Below, piece after piece: positions 1 to 11,599 of a DNA stretch of 64,000 nucleotides (the first letter of the stretch is position 1; each line of letters starts with the position of its first letter). The translations under genes were made by a program, and so were the position numbers. The notes under the pieces were generated by a model that had not been told where the DNA came from, did no database searches, and saw only the letters and a program-made list of their open reading frames with translations. This DNA comes from Tilletiaria anomala UBC 951 (lineage: Eukaryota; Basidiomycota; Exobasidiomycetes; Georgefischeriales; Tilletiariaceae): NCBI RefSeq assembly GCF_000711695.1, contig NW_013546918.1:1-64000 (forward strand), given 5' to 3'.

Positions 1-1397
1 GGCTTGTAGTCCTTTGGCTAACACACTCAAACTGATGCTCGGCAGTTGCTTCGCTTTCGATGTATAGTTTATGTACTCAACCTTCCGCCAGAAGTCACTT
101 TACGACACTCTGGCATTGAATCTTAGAGCTTCCTCGACAGCAGAGGTGAGCAGGCGAGTCAAAAGCGTTGATGCGTAAACGAAAAAAACTGACTCTTCAA
201 GCTCAAACATGTCACACTCGCGTTGTATCTTAGTGCCCGACTGAGGTCCACTTCTTGTCGCGGCCCAGTAGCCTTGGTAGCAGACACCTCTTGAAACATG
301 CTGCGGTAAGCCCGCCTGGTTGACGTACTAGCGGTAGCAATGACGTCGGTAGACGTGACATCTTCTGGCTTGGTGGTCTCCGATTGTGATGGATTTTGCA
401 TATTTTGGATTTGAATGCCTTCTCGTTCGAGCTCATTGGCAGTATCAGACGCTCGAGTTGAACAGTCTCGTCTTGATGGTCTTCGAAGATTCCTTGAAGG
501 AGCCACTCCAGTTGACATTTATGAGTATCCTTAAAATTACTCAGTTCCTCGTTGCACAAGCTCAGTTTGACGATGATTGTCTGCAGTCACGATGCCGCCC
601 CTACCTGGCACACCATTTTGGATAGCAGTTGCGTGTAACGTTTTGAAACCTGCTTCTTCGCTTGAAGAAAGTGTTTATGTATCTGTGTGTCCCCGCAGCA
701 ACTTGCTTTATGCTTCACATTTGAATGTGAAGTCTGTAATCCAACCCAACCCCCTTTTTTCCAACTCTGGATGGCCTATTGAGTGCTGAGAAACTTTTAT
801 CGTATGTGGATGCTCGTGCAGAGAAACCCGACCCTCCAGTCCTGACATAAGGCTTTTAAGTTCTGAACGCCACTGAACATTGTAGTCAACTGTCTCCGCA
901 ATGCAGGGTTACATGGTATCATGGTGCGCCTACTACCTACTGATCTCTGGACTGTCCCATGCTCGAGTGGTGTAAGCACGCTGCCAGCCGACGCGATTCA
1001 TTCCCCGCCAAAGGCTTCGCTGAGTCTTCTCCTTTGGCCTGCCTTAAATTCTCAGGAGTATCCAAGTCATCGCGATCACGAAGCACTTCACTACCGGCTT
1101 GTGATCCACGAACCAGGCAGCAACTTCTAGTCCTGGCACAGGTGCATCTGGCTCTGCGCAAGAGAGCGGCATTATCCATGGTTGGGTTGCATTCCTCAGC
1201 GCCGCCGAACGGCTTGGACATTCACGACGGTCGCTATATAATCTTTTTTAGTGCTGCGCCGTACAGAATAGGGCAACCTGGACTCTAGAATTGACTAAAT
1301 GTTTGGGTATGCTAGACAAACGATTATACTACGTGGTATCTTCGAGCCCCCGTGTTTCCTATGCTTGCGTTGAGCGGTGGTGCTGATAACGACCGAG
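1..1397. other. Unassigned 1.4 kb at the left edge
   Basis: I recognise no gene here. On the minus strand, roughly 640-159, two overlapping frames read like ordinary protein: one rich in Glu, Gln and Leu near 559-440, the other rich in Ser, Thr, Gln and Glu near 518-220. They could be pieces of one spliced gene of unknown function, but no splice joining them was convincing and no family motif was seen. The rest, 650-1397, shows only short scattered frames. It probably includes the 3' flank of the DUF1295 gene that ends at 1398. Confidence 0.25.
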
Positions 1398-2962
1398 TCA
1401 TGTCTTCTTTTGCAACGAAGCCGGAGCACCCCACACGTTTGCTTCGACGCGGTACCTCTGTTCTGTCGGCACCAGCGTCTTGAAGTAAATGGCCCTCAAG
1501 AAAGTGTCCAGTGGCAAGAACATGCCCACACGCTTCTGATAGTCCTTGTATTCGGGATATTTACCAGCAGAAACCGCCTCCGAGAACCCTGCAAACCAAA
1601 ACCTTAGAATGTGGACATTGCGAGGTTGCAACCTGCGGCACTCACGCGTGGATGACAGGAAAAGAATGTTCATGATGAGCGGCGAAGCGATCGCGTAAGT
1701 GATCGCATATCTCCAAAGTGGGGCACTTGGGTTGGTTGGGAGGAAGGTGAGCGGGACAAACATGTAGAGAATCCACCTAGCCAGTCGAGCGGAGAGGCTC
1801 CGATCAGCTTGATTCAGAGTTCTGGCAAGAAGATCTATTGCTCACCACGTAGCCTGCTCGCAGGCAAAGTTTGGGTGACGACAATACGCCCAAAGGCCCT
1901 TCGTGACGAAGCCACGAGCGACATCGGCTTCAGTGTATAGCTTTGGCGAGTCTTTGGTGAGAGGTTTCTCATGAACATCCTTGCCACGCTTGAAATTTTG
2001 GTACGTCCACTGTTGTTGATCAGCGAAAAATTGCATGACGAGGTTCGTAACAAGCAAGCAAGCAAGGATGCCGTCTGCAACGGTGAGGTGGTTGATTGGC
2101 CGAGGGACCTGGTCGGCCACATGCTTGGGGTGCTTGGTGGTGAGGAGAATGTAGCTCGGAAGCTGCACAAGGGAGTACGTGAGCGGATGAGAATCAGGCC
2201 AATGTATCGCTCGCAAAAGACTCACAGCCGTGACGGCAAGCAAAATTATTTGAGTGATGGCAATGAAAAATAGCGTGAACAGCTCCCACTGCCACCTCAG
2301 CATCTTTGCGCGCAACAAAGGCCAGCGGTAGTCTTCCTCGCCCCTGCAGATGAACCAAAGATGCATATTAAGAGCAGGCTGACACGATCAGCAGCACAAA
2401 ATACGTGGGTGGGCTCACTTTTTGAACATGCCTCGGCGAATGGCGTGGAAGGTGAGACGAACACACCAAAGCAGCTCAAGTACCAAGATGAGAGCCAACC
2501 TTGGCTCGATTATGTCCCATATCGTAGTCTTTTGAGGCTTTCCAAAGAAGCTGACAGTCTCGGCGGGAACTAGTCCGCCGTTTGCGATGAACTTTTGGAG
2601 GGTGAAGTGGCCGCAGAAAATCACTTTGAAACGGAACACAACCCATGCGGTCAGCACTTCGCTTCAGCCCTGAAGCTGACCAAATGTACGTGTATCAAGA
2701 GGCGCTCACCAGGAAGGAACGTCCACAGGCCATCGACCTGGCTGGCATTGCCAGTAATCTGTTGCATGACGTAGACATAGACGATGAAGAACGCAGCGAG
2801 AACGATGCCGGAATGCATCACGTCTGCGTGCTGGTAAAAGGATATCCACGATGAGAGCTTGAGCGCCCCATGCTTGGCGAAGTGGTCCTTGATTGCAGGC
2901 CAGGCTGAGCGCAAGGCTGGCACCAGGTGCGTGTTGGGATTCAGGGCTGGATGGGCGTTCAT
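1398..2962 (-). CDS. DUF1295 / steroid 5-alpha-reductase-like membrane protein
   Basis: Five exons on the minus strand (2962-2710, 2656-2419, 2343-1846, 1776-1646, 1588-1398) give 436 residues. The protein has several hydrophobic segments. Near the C-terminus it carries the family signature around CRHPNFACEQ followed by SAGKYPEYKDYQKRVGMFLP, typical of DUF1295 (PF06966), a relative of 3-oxo-5-alpha-steroid 4-dehydrogenases. The basic stretch FKKGEEDYRW before the core is also characteristic. Introns are 53-75 nt with GT..AG ends and keep the frame. The start is the first ATG of the first exon, and the full length fits fungal homologues. It is probably an NADPH-dependent lipid reductase-like enzyme of an internal membrane, but the family's substrate is not established. 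It is divergent from LAS1 across about 760 bp. Confidence 0.85.
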
Positions 2963-3724
2963 TTTGCTTCCTTTCTTCTCATTTGCGTAGGATTGGGTCT
3001 CCTCCCTCCGTCATCTCTTTTGCGAGCGTCTGCGTCTCCAACAAAGTGTTTGGAAGGTTGAGAAGTTGAGAAATGTAATATAAGCAATGATATACGCCCG
3101 AGAACGTCATGTGGATGGGGCGTCGGCTGCGCTACACGAAACATAAACCATGCTGCGGAGAAAGGTTGCGGACGGAAGTGGTTGATTGGCATCGACCCCC
3201 AAGGGGTCCGGCAGGCGGGTGATCGGCGGGATCAGCCACACTGCCGCAGTGCCAGCGGCCAATGGGAGATGACGAGGTTGTGCGTTTAGTATCACATATT
3301 CTGTGGATCTTCGGTCGTCTGGCGTGGAGTCTGTCTGGACTCCCGTCGCGACGAGAGCTGGCTTACGTACGAAGGCGCATTTTGGCACTGGCAAGAATTG
3401 GGCCCAATTGCGCCTTTCTCTAAACATTACCTAATATTGTCGAAAATTTATGATTTATGAACGTGAGTTGCACCGATCCCCTGCGCCAATTATCGGCAGT
3501 TTGATAGAAGAACCCCATTAGCGGAAGCGGTTATGCAGTTCATGCTCACAGACGCAGGCCGCAGCTCCTCCCTTGATGATTGAGTCTTTTGTCCCTTGCA
3601 TACCCAATGCCTAAGGTAATTCCCAGCTCCAGCGAGATGCGAGATTGCTGTGACAGATCTACCCTGCTATCACATCGTAGATAGGTGGATTTCAAAAGCC
3701 ACCTCTGACCGAAGAGCTGCGATC
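2963..3724. other. Divergent intergenic region, DUF1295 gene / LAS1
   Basis: About 760 bp between two divergent start codons. It should hold both promoters and 5' leaders. No TATA box or recognisable operator was found. Minus-strand frames of about 100 codons occur near 3107-3427, but they lack conserved motifs and I take them as chance. Confidence 0.4.
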
Positions 3725-4742
3725 ATGCGGCTTCCAAGGATCAAGTCCATCCGCTCGGACATTGACCTATTGGAACTGTACAAGTTGTTCTTCGAAGGAT
3801 GCTCAGAAGTGTCCGAGACCGTACACCACCCCACCAGCTTCTATCCAAAAGGTGGTCCCGCGCAGCTATCCCATTGGATAAGCCAGAGAGAGGAAGGGAT
3901 CGTCAAAGTGGACGTGCTGCTAAATCGAGGTGCTTGCGCCTTTGCGATCGAGGCGACGGCATCCCTCTACTCTGCCCTGGTCGCCGACTTGCGAACTTCC
4001 AGTGCATCGGCTTCTGGGGTATCTACGTCCGCACAAGGCGGCTATGACGATAGCGCAGTACGCTTGTCTTACTCAATGGCAATTGTGCGCTTCGTAAATG
4101 GCATCGTCGATGAGCAGCAGACAGGTCTGTTTGCCGAGTCCATCGCAATGATAGCCGCCAAGGTCGGCTTGCCTCTCTGGCTGGTGGAAATACGCCATGC
4201 GGCAACTCACCAAAAGTGTCCAACACTTCAGGCTCTGAGAGAAGGCGCCATTACAGTGCGTATTTGCAGACCAGAGATTTCGAGGCCCGGGCTGATTAAG
4301 GTGACGATTCTTTCTGTCAGGCTTTGCGCTGGCTGCATGACTACTTTTGGGAGCATTCAGTAGCGCTCGTGGACCGGTCCACCCGTTCACAAATAGACTT
4401 TCCCGATGAAGTAACATTTCAAGGGTTACAAGCCCATCCGTGAGTGATGCATGATAGAAGTCATGCTTTGGCCGACCTCCTGACGCATGTTCCTCTAGGA
4501 TGGCGCCCCAAGATGGTGACTCAGCCTTGGAAAGATGCCGGGCTGCCGTAGCAGAGATGGAGTCGCGAGCTAAAGCACGCGCATCAGTTCATTCAAAAGT
4601 GCAACCAGCTGATACATCTCATGAGTCTGTAAAAGGCGAACAGGTGTTGCCGGCAGGATGGTTACGTGTGCAAATATGCCAGCCGCGTCCCCTAGGATTG
4701 GTTATGGGAGACACCTGCAATAATAGATCGAAGGTTCCTTAA
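3725..4742 (+). CDS. LAS1: Las1-like pre-rRNA (ITS2) endonuclease
   Basis: Three exons (3725-4255, 4321-4439, 4499-4742) give 297 residues. Las1 cuts ITS2 in pre-rRNA together with the Grc3 kinase in the nucleolus. The evidence is the N-terminal helical region with AIEATASLYSALVAD, then VGLPLWLVEIRHAATHQ. That segment holds the HEPN nuclease motif R-H-x-x-x-H (about R157 to H162), followed by ALRWLHDYFWEH after the first intron, as in Las1 proteins. The C-terminal exon is poorly conserved apart from a Gly-Trp segment near the end. I start at the ATG at 3725; the open frame extends 25 codons further only from a GTG. The product is shorter than most fungal Las1 proteins, so more 3' sequence could be missed. 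Confidence 0.82.
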
Positions 4743-4760
4743 CGAAGAGAAAATTACACT

Positions 4761-6305
4761 TCACACATTGATGAACGTATGCTCCTCAAACAGAGTTCCC
4801 TCGAGAGTGTGACTTCCAGCCGATGGCGAGCCTGCTGGCAAGTCAAGCGAGATCTTGGCAGAGTTGAGTGTCTAGGTGCACAAGTGCAATGGAAGGATGA
4901 GATCAACCTCGGGTCAGATACTCAAGCCTCGGACACACACACCTGATAAATATAAGGCTTGGTGCCTGCCACGTAGTTAACCATCTTGCGGACCACATAA
5001 GGAATCTCTGCGAGTACATCGACTTTGTCGACCAGTCCCTTTGTCTCGGTGGAAGGGTAGGGCTTTCCCAGATCAAGCTTGATCTCGGCTGACGCTTTGT
5101 TCGCACTAGGCTTGTTGCTGGCGTCCAAGGCATGGCCCGTCCAACCATACTGAATCTTGGTCGGTGCGTTGTAGCCCGTGTCTGCATCTTGCTCTGTGTC
5201 TTGGTGGTCCACGTACGAGGTTGAGCTCGACGCAGGTGCATGGTCCCGTCCGCGTGTGCTAGCGGTGACAGTGACCAGTTTTCCTCCCACACTGATAGAC
5301 CCAACGTTGACAGTCAGCGGTTTCCTGGCAACCGCACTGCCCGGATCCGCAGGATCGCCATAGTCGTTGGCCGTGGTGAACTCCATCATGATCGCAGCGA
5401 CACCGCCGAGCTCCTTGCTCTGGAAGTTTGCAAAGTTCCACTTGCTAGCGACCAAGTTCGGGCGCATACCCTGAATGGCGTGAACGAACATTCCTTGACC
5501 TTGAGCTTCGATCATCTTGCCGCCGGCGATGATGATGCCAGACGATTCAACCCTGGGCCAAAACCGGTGCACGACATAGCCGTCAGGGGCCGTTGGGTTG
5601 CTTCCAAAGACGCTCTTCCCACCCTCTGAACCCGCGCCAAGTTTCCATCCTAGGTTTCCAGCTACACGCGTGAAGGACCAGGAGAGTTGCAGGTCGGCCT
5701 CTATATTGGCGTCGATCGTGTATTTTTCGTCGCCGTTGGGGAGTGTGTCAAAAAGGATGGTGAATTGGTCCGCCTTGCAGCTGCGCTTGTCATATGTCTT
5801 GGACTTGTCACGCCCAGCACCAGCAGGCGGAGGAGTAACAAAGTGCGTGACATTGACCGACTTCCAGATCTTCTGACCGGTCTTGGGGTTGAAGTATTTG
5901 AAAGTGATCTGAATCTGCGGGTACCACAGTCTGCGAGTGCCAGATTGCCGTCAGAGGATGCCCTATTCAGAGAAAAGCGATTTTGGAGAACGTACCCGAC
6001 GGCCGAATGAATGATCTGGCTGGCCGCAAAGGATCCGTCCTCTAGGATCGAGTACCAGGTCTGGGTCTCGGTAGTGAAACCTCCCGCACAGGTCCATTGC
6101 AGATCTTCCGGACTGAGAGGCCCCAGAAGCTGATCTTGCGGAGTGTCGGATATTGGCTTGAAGTTAGGACCAATCGCAACGCCTGCCTCGTTGCTCTCTG
6201 ATGAGCTCGAGCTGGAAACGAGGGAAGGCGAAGCATCAGTAACGCTGGAGTCGCCCAGGCTTTCACCACTGGAAACACTCACAGCCAAGATCCCCAGCCT
6301 GACAT
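4761..6305 (-). CDS. SVF1: Svf1-type survival / ceramide-transfer protein
   Basis: Four exons (6305-6283, 6211-5996, 5930-4943, 4871-4761) give 445 residues. Svf1 is a double-lipocalin protein, known in yeast to carry ceramides from ER to Golgi and to protect against oxidative stress. The sequence has the family's TTETQTWYSILEDGS followed by SAVGLWYPQIQITFKYF, DKRSCKADQF and ESSGIIIAGGKMIEAQGQGM, and ends in TLFEEHTFINV. The first exon encodes only MSGWGSWL plus part of a codon. It is joined through a 71-nt intron containing a TACTGAT-like branch site. A longer unspliced start at 6327 would lack the normal MSxW N-terminus. The gene lies tail-to-tail with LAS1, about 18 bp apart. Confidence 0.9.
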
Positions 6306-6801
6306 TTTGAGGGCCAAATCTTAACACTGGTCCCTGCGTACGGGTGTCGGGATTTCAAGACCAGTGAATGAGAAGCTCTGCGGTCTACTTTCTTGTCGGC
6401 TTCGATTACAAAGCACTGTCAACCCTGCGTGCAATGGATAGTATACATTTGTATTGTAGAGTGCAGCCCGAGGCACGCTCAATACTTGAAGACTCCAGCA
6501 GGCGCGACTCGAAATCGTGGCACCGCACCACACCAGTCACCAACTCGCGCCAATCAGGGCTGTCACCAGCCATCCCATTCACGAGTCGCTGGGAACTACA
6601 CTCACAGTGTAGCTCCCAGCCCCAAACTACAGTCCGTCGCCAACTGGCGAAAGCTGCTTGCAGAATAGGCTCTGGAAACTGGACTACATATGTAATCACA
6701 GACCCCGTATAGGATCTCGGAGCGATCGCGAACCGCGAATCATTGCGATGTGGTCCAAATTATGCGCGCCTATTGCTTCAAGGGATAACTGCTCAGGATC
6801 G
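6306..6801. other. Intergenic, SEC59 3' flank and SVF1 promoter
   Basis: About 500 bp between the SVF1 start and the SEC59 stop, both on the minus strand. I see no conserved frame and no clear regulatory motif. It is taken as the SVF1 promoter plus the SEC59 terminator. Confidence 0.4.
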
Positions 6802-9782
6802 CTACAGGTGCATGATGGTGCAAAGTGCAAATGCAAAGATGGGAAGGATGAGGTTGTCGTTCTGCTCAGACACGCCTTCCAATACGCCTAGCAGAGTCAC
6901 GATACCGAGCCATTTGCCGACCTATCAAGTTGAGGCATGGTCAGCAGTCCGCAGAAGGTGTGTCACACTTCTTGTTGATCACTTACGGTAAATGAGTCGC
7001 TTGGTGCAAGCCGTTGCAAAGCCAGGCCACAGAAATAGATGCTAGAGATGAACGCTGCTGAACCTTCGACCGTTTTGGATGAGAAGGGCCAATGCAGCCT
7101 GCCGTACCGGCGGCCGATAACTGACGCCAAAGCATCGCCGACTCCCAACACCAAAGTCCCAGAGCATCTTGTAACAAATGTGGAACTTTCGAGCCAGAGC
7201 GGAAGTGCACAGCCAGAGAGGAGATAAAAATGGCTGAGAATGACAGGACCCGAGTCTTTGTGGTCGAGAAACTCGCTCATGAAAATGTGGAGCGGTGCGC
7301 CGAGTGGGCATATAGCAAAGTAGCGAATGTACTCGGCGAAGATAAAGACCGCAAATGCGAGCGAGAGCGCCAGATGTGTGAAGGACGGCTGCGAAATCGG
7401 ATTCACAGGTGGAAGCATCAGCATCGGGCTCAGCCTGCAGGTTGAAGCCGAAACATACGCACCTCGAAAAGTATACCTGGCAGGAAAAGAAGAACAGCAA
7501 GTCCATGGAAGAATTTGCGACGCGCGTTCAGACTGAGATGTGCAGCTTTGCGTATGGCGGTAGAGCTAGCATCATGTTTTGCAGTTCCGCTTGGGATAGT
7601 CGGGACACTGTTGGTGGAATTCGTATGACCACCATCCAGGCGCCCTTCGTGCATCTGCAATCCGTTTGCAGCATTGGATGTCGGGACCACTTGCATGGTC
7701 GCCTTGGGCTGCTTGAACCTCCTCGACTTGCTAACGATCCGTTGCCATCCCGCCACCGAGGCCGACACCAGAACCACCCAGTAGCTGATGAGCAATGGTC
7801 GTGTCCAGAAGACTTGCCCCTCCAGCACGAATTTGAACGTCCATAGCCACGGGTTGTGGCCTCCCAGTAGCCATTGGACCCACAATCCCAGAACAGCAAA
7901 GATGAAAGCGGCCGCAAAGAAAAAGAAGAACCCCGAAAGGAGACGCCGGTGAAGATCACGCTGCTGCGGCCATCGTAGGCGGTGCGTCGGCCGCTGTGCG
8001 AGGTATCGGGATAGGTAGAGGAGAGGCGAGTTCAAGAAACCAATGGAGAATGTGCCGACAATCAAGGCGAGGTGAAATATCAAAAGCGCATTAGGCGTAC
8101 GAAATGTGTGAACGACCTTGACTCGAGAGGAGAGCTGTCATCAAAAGCAAAAACCAAGTGAAGCGCACTTGTCAGCTAGATGCACAGATGTATCGGTGAC
8201 CACCTTATGCGCACCTTTGACACCGTAATGTGCATCGATTCTAGCATGAGTGTCACGCCAAATATCGACACAATCACCAATTCACCAAAGGTGAAATTCT
8301 TACGTGCGAGTCGGGTGATGGTATAGAGCGAGGACTGATAGAGGATGCATGCTGTGATTGTCTCCCAAACCTTCAATTCTGTGGGTTTCTTCGAGTCAGC
8401 TTACAGCCCATTTCAAGGGACAACGCAAAGGAGGGCGCACCGTTCAGCATGTGCGGAGACACGTAGCTCAAAACAAGCTGGCCAAGTGTGACGAAGGCCG
8501 TGACTGCGCTGGAAAATGCACAGAACGAGCCGAGGCGTGCCCAGTTCCCCGATGGAATGAACCATCGCGCAGGTGTTGCTAACGATGCTATCACATGGCA
8601 GGCGGTTACTGCAAAGATGACGAATTGCATGCCCAGAAGCGCATGCCTGGCGGTTGACAATGGCCCGAGGCCCGAGATAGCCTCGGTCTGTGAGCTCTTT
8701 CTGATAAGCCAAGAGCTTTGAGTAGATTCGAGAGAAGCGGCTTGTTCACTAAAGCAGCTATCGATCAGGCACGCTGCAGCAAGGAGAGGCCCTAGAATGA
8801 GCCCCGCCATGACGCCTTGATCCTTCGCCTCTCGATAGTGACGATCATCCGTTGCCCAGAGCTTCGCAGGCCCAAGCAGGGTCTGTAATCCGACCAATGT
8901 AAGCGTGGCCATAGTCAGACCGAGGAGTTGCCACCCTGAGGAAATGAGAGAGGGTTGGCTGCTTCCGAGGAGGGTGCGTGCCGCAACAACTGTTGCTCCG
9001 GATAAAACGAGGATTTCGACAAAAACATTTGACTCGCGCTGCAACTTCTGCGCTAGAGATGCCCTTGGGATTGGCTGATATGCTGAGTGTCTTGTGTTTT
9101 GCACCGAGAATGGATGCAGATCGTCGTGCGTTGCTTTGTCCCCAGCGGACCCAGGTGCACTTTTGTCGGGCGGAAGAGATAGCGTTGCATTGCGTGATGA
9201 CCTGGACGCTCGAATGGTGGCCCCACGTTCTCTCTCTGGCGGCCGCGATAACTGCAGGCGCCTGTCCGCAAGTTTCTTGCTGATGTCCCAGGAGAAACCT
9301 TGCTCATCCGAGTCGGTCGTCGAGTCGTTACTGTCGGACATGCCGTCTATGCTTCCTGCAGCTGATGGGCCACCCGCGTAGACGGCGCTCGAGTAGCGGT
9401 TGTCGGTGCCTGTAGATATTCCCCAGCTGACTTGACGCATACCTTCAAGACTCTGCCTCTGTTTTCCTTCAGCCACGGCGGACCTTGGGACTGATGATGA
9501 ATTGGACCCAAGCAGCGCCACTGACGGTGACAAATCTGCCTTTGGCGCAGCTGGGTCCTTGCTGCGACCTCGTTTTCGACGTTCCGTGATTACCGAAGAA
9601 CCATTTGGAGCAGCCGAGCTGCGAGGTTCTTGCAAGGAACTGGCAGCGTGATCTCTTTGCGATGTGGAGGATCTACGCCCATGTTTCCGAGGCCGAAAGA
9701 GATCGATCGAAGTCGGCCCGATTCCATACAGTTTTTGCTGGTCGGTCTCATCCATCGAGTCGGCAGACCACGTGCGATTCAT
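6802..9782 (-). CDS. SEC59: Dolichol kinase (Sec59)
   Basis: Five exons (9782-8441, 8378-8215, 8134-7463, 7388-6987, 6921-6802) give 899 residues. Dolichol kinase uses CTP to make dolichyl phosphate in the ER for N-glycosylation, O-mannosylation and GPI anchors. The C-terminal third has the kinase core: LNARRKFFHGLAVLLFLPG, then GVGDALASVIGRRYGRLHW and SSKTVEGS, which form the CTP-binding signature, and the end VSEQNDNLILPIF. Many membrane segments precede it. The first ~300 residues are hydrophilic, Ser/Arg-rich and probably disordered. The start is uncertain. I use the ATG at 9782; an open frame continues upstream to about 10049, and another ATG lies at 10113. Confidence 0.88.
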
Positions 9783-10313
9783 CTTCCGAAACACTCCCGA
9801 CTCCCACAGTAGGTCAACCGTCAGATGGTGGTCATGAGCGCATGAGCCTGGGCGGGAATCCGATGTTAGCACCCAGGCACAGCCACGGGTTTTCCCCAAC
9901 AATTCGGGTTCGTTGGGTGTTGAAGGCGAACCGTCCGGACAAGCGCGCCAAGAGCGGTGACCTCGCGTGCCGGCGGTTTGGGGGTGCGAATTTGGTGGAT
10001 TGATGGAGAGGCTTTGTCTTGGTAACAAATCCACCTCCAACCCAAACAAATGAAAGACTACGTTTCAGAACAAGAGCGGGAGCAACACCACTCTCGTCGT
10101 CGGATTCAGTCATGCCGACTGCCGATCATAATGAAAGGTGCGTAGCTGCTCTTCTCGGCCGAGAAAGATATTCACTTCTATACGATGGCTTGGGTTCTCT
10201 CATCTCTGGGAGACACGCATAGGATGGACCTCTCAACAGATCCGTGACGTGCTGGACCGCGTGCATCGCCAAAGGTGTCGCGGATCCGAAACGGAGCTCT
10301 CTTCGAAAGGGCC
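9783..10313. other. Divergent intergenic region, SEC59 / ureF
   Basis: About 530 bp between divergent starts. Part of it may be an extra 5' exon or leader of SEC59, because open minus-strand frames run to 10113. No TATA box was seen. Confidence 0.35.
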
Positions 10314-11485
10314 ATGGACGCGGATGGTGGAAAAGACGCAGAGACCTACGTGTCCTGGGTGTTGTCCGACTCGAATCTGCCGACCGGTAAGCCTCCCCCC
10401 CCCACACGCATCACGACAAGGATCGTGAATATTTTGATGGACTGACACACGCCATTGCATGTCCCACGGCATTGAATATGCATCAGGTGGCTTCGTCGCG
10501 TCTGCCGGCTTGGAAGCTGTTTACACCCATGGACTTCTTGATGAGTGTCTCCGCAAATATGGTCCAACGGCTCCAAGTTCGCAGCCTGCACATCATGGCC
10601 CGCAGGCGCACCAAGCCGCTGCCCTGCTGATCTTCATTCAGGAAAGTCTCCGGTCTTATTACCATCTGGTCAAGACGATCGTCCGCGATGCACACTCCCT
10701 CTTGCGCGAAGTGACTGCGCAGAGCACACAAGCGTCAATCGAGCAGACCGTCGCAAAGTTCTTGCAAGTGGATCAGCGTGCGCATGCGCAGATGCCCAAC
10801 CATGTTAATCGTCGTGCATCCGCCGCACAGGGCGCCGCGCTTCTAACTTTGTACACAAAGGCTTTTTCGGGAAGCAGCGTACGGCAGATTCAGGGTGCAT
10901 TCGATGCTGGCGCTGACACAGCGAGTATCGCCAAGGATTCCACGGTCCGAACACACAAAGTCTCAAGCTTTCTGGCCAACATTAAGCGGCAGGTCCGAGC
11001 TGGCCGGACCTACGGTCATCTCGCGAGTGTGTGGGGCATCTTTTCAGCTTCGCTTGACCTCAGCTTAGGTGATTCATCTCGAGATATCCAAATATACCAT
11101 GTCTTTGATATCTGTCTGACAAAAGCCCAGGGCTCACGGCTGGCTGATCGCAGATCGAGCGGTAGACTTGCACCTATTCCTTCAAGCGAGAGCCGTGCTC
11201 TCGTCAGCGGTCCGCCTGAATATCCTCGGCCCTTATCTTGCTCACCAGATCCTCTTGTTTGATGTGAGAGAGACTCTGTCGTGCATACGGAACAAGCCAG
11301 AAGACTCGATAAGCGACAGACAGAGACGAAAAGCATCGCAGGAAGTTGGACATACCTTCGGAGGATCAGAGTGGGATTGGTCATGGGAAGATGATGACAC
11401 CGAATATGTGACGAGCACTTGGCCCTTACTGGAAATTGTGCAAGGGCGCCATGATCAGCTGCATTCGAGACTGTTTAATAGCTGA
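10314..11485 (+). CDS. ureF: Urease accessory protein UreF
   Basis: Three exons (10314-10386, 10487-11068, 11154-11485) give 328 residues. UreF works with UreD and UreG to insert nickel into urease. The diagnostic start is WVLSDSNLPTGGFVASAGLE, created only when the 100-nt first intron is removed. The diagnostic C-terminal block, RAVLSSAVRLNILGPYLAHQ, lies in exon 3. The central region is helical, with SYYHLVKTIVRDAH and a conserved-looking GRTYGHLASVWGIF. The gene implies that this fungus makes a nickel urease. It is divergent from SEC59 and its tail faces the PXB/DUF3818 gene about 115 bp away. Confidence 0.88.
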
Positions 11486-11599
11486 ATATTTCCTAATAGT
11501 ACAATGCAATCTGGTTGGGCCTTTCACCCATCGGTCGAGCAAGGGCGGCTGCAGTGACCGCGGCAGCTCTTGCATATATCCATATACAAAGTAAATATA

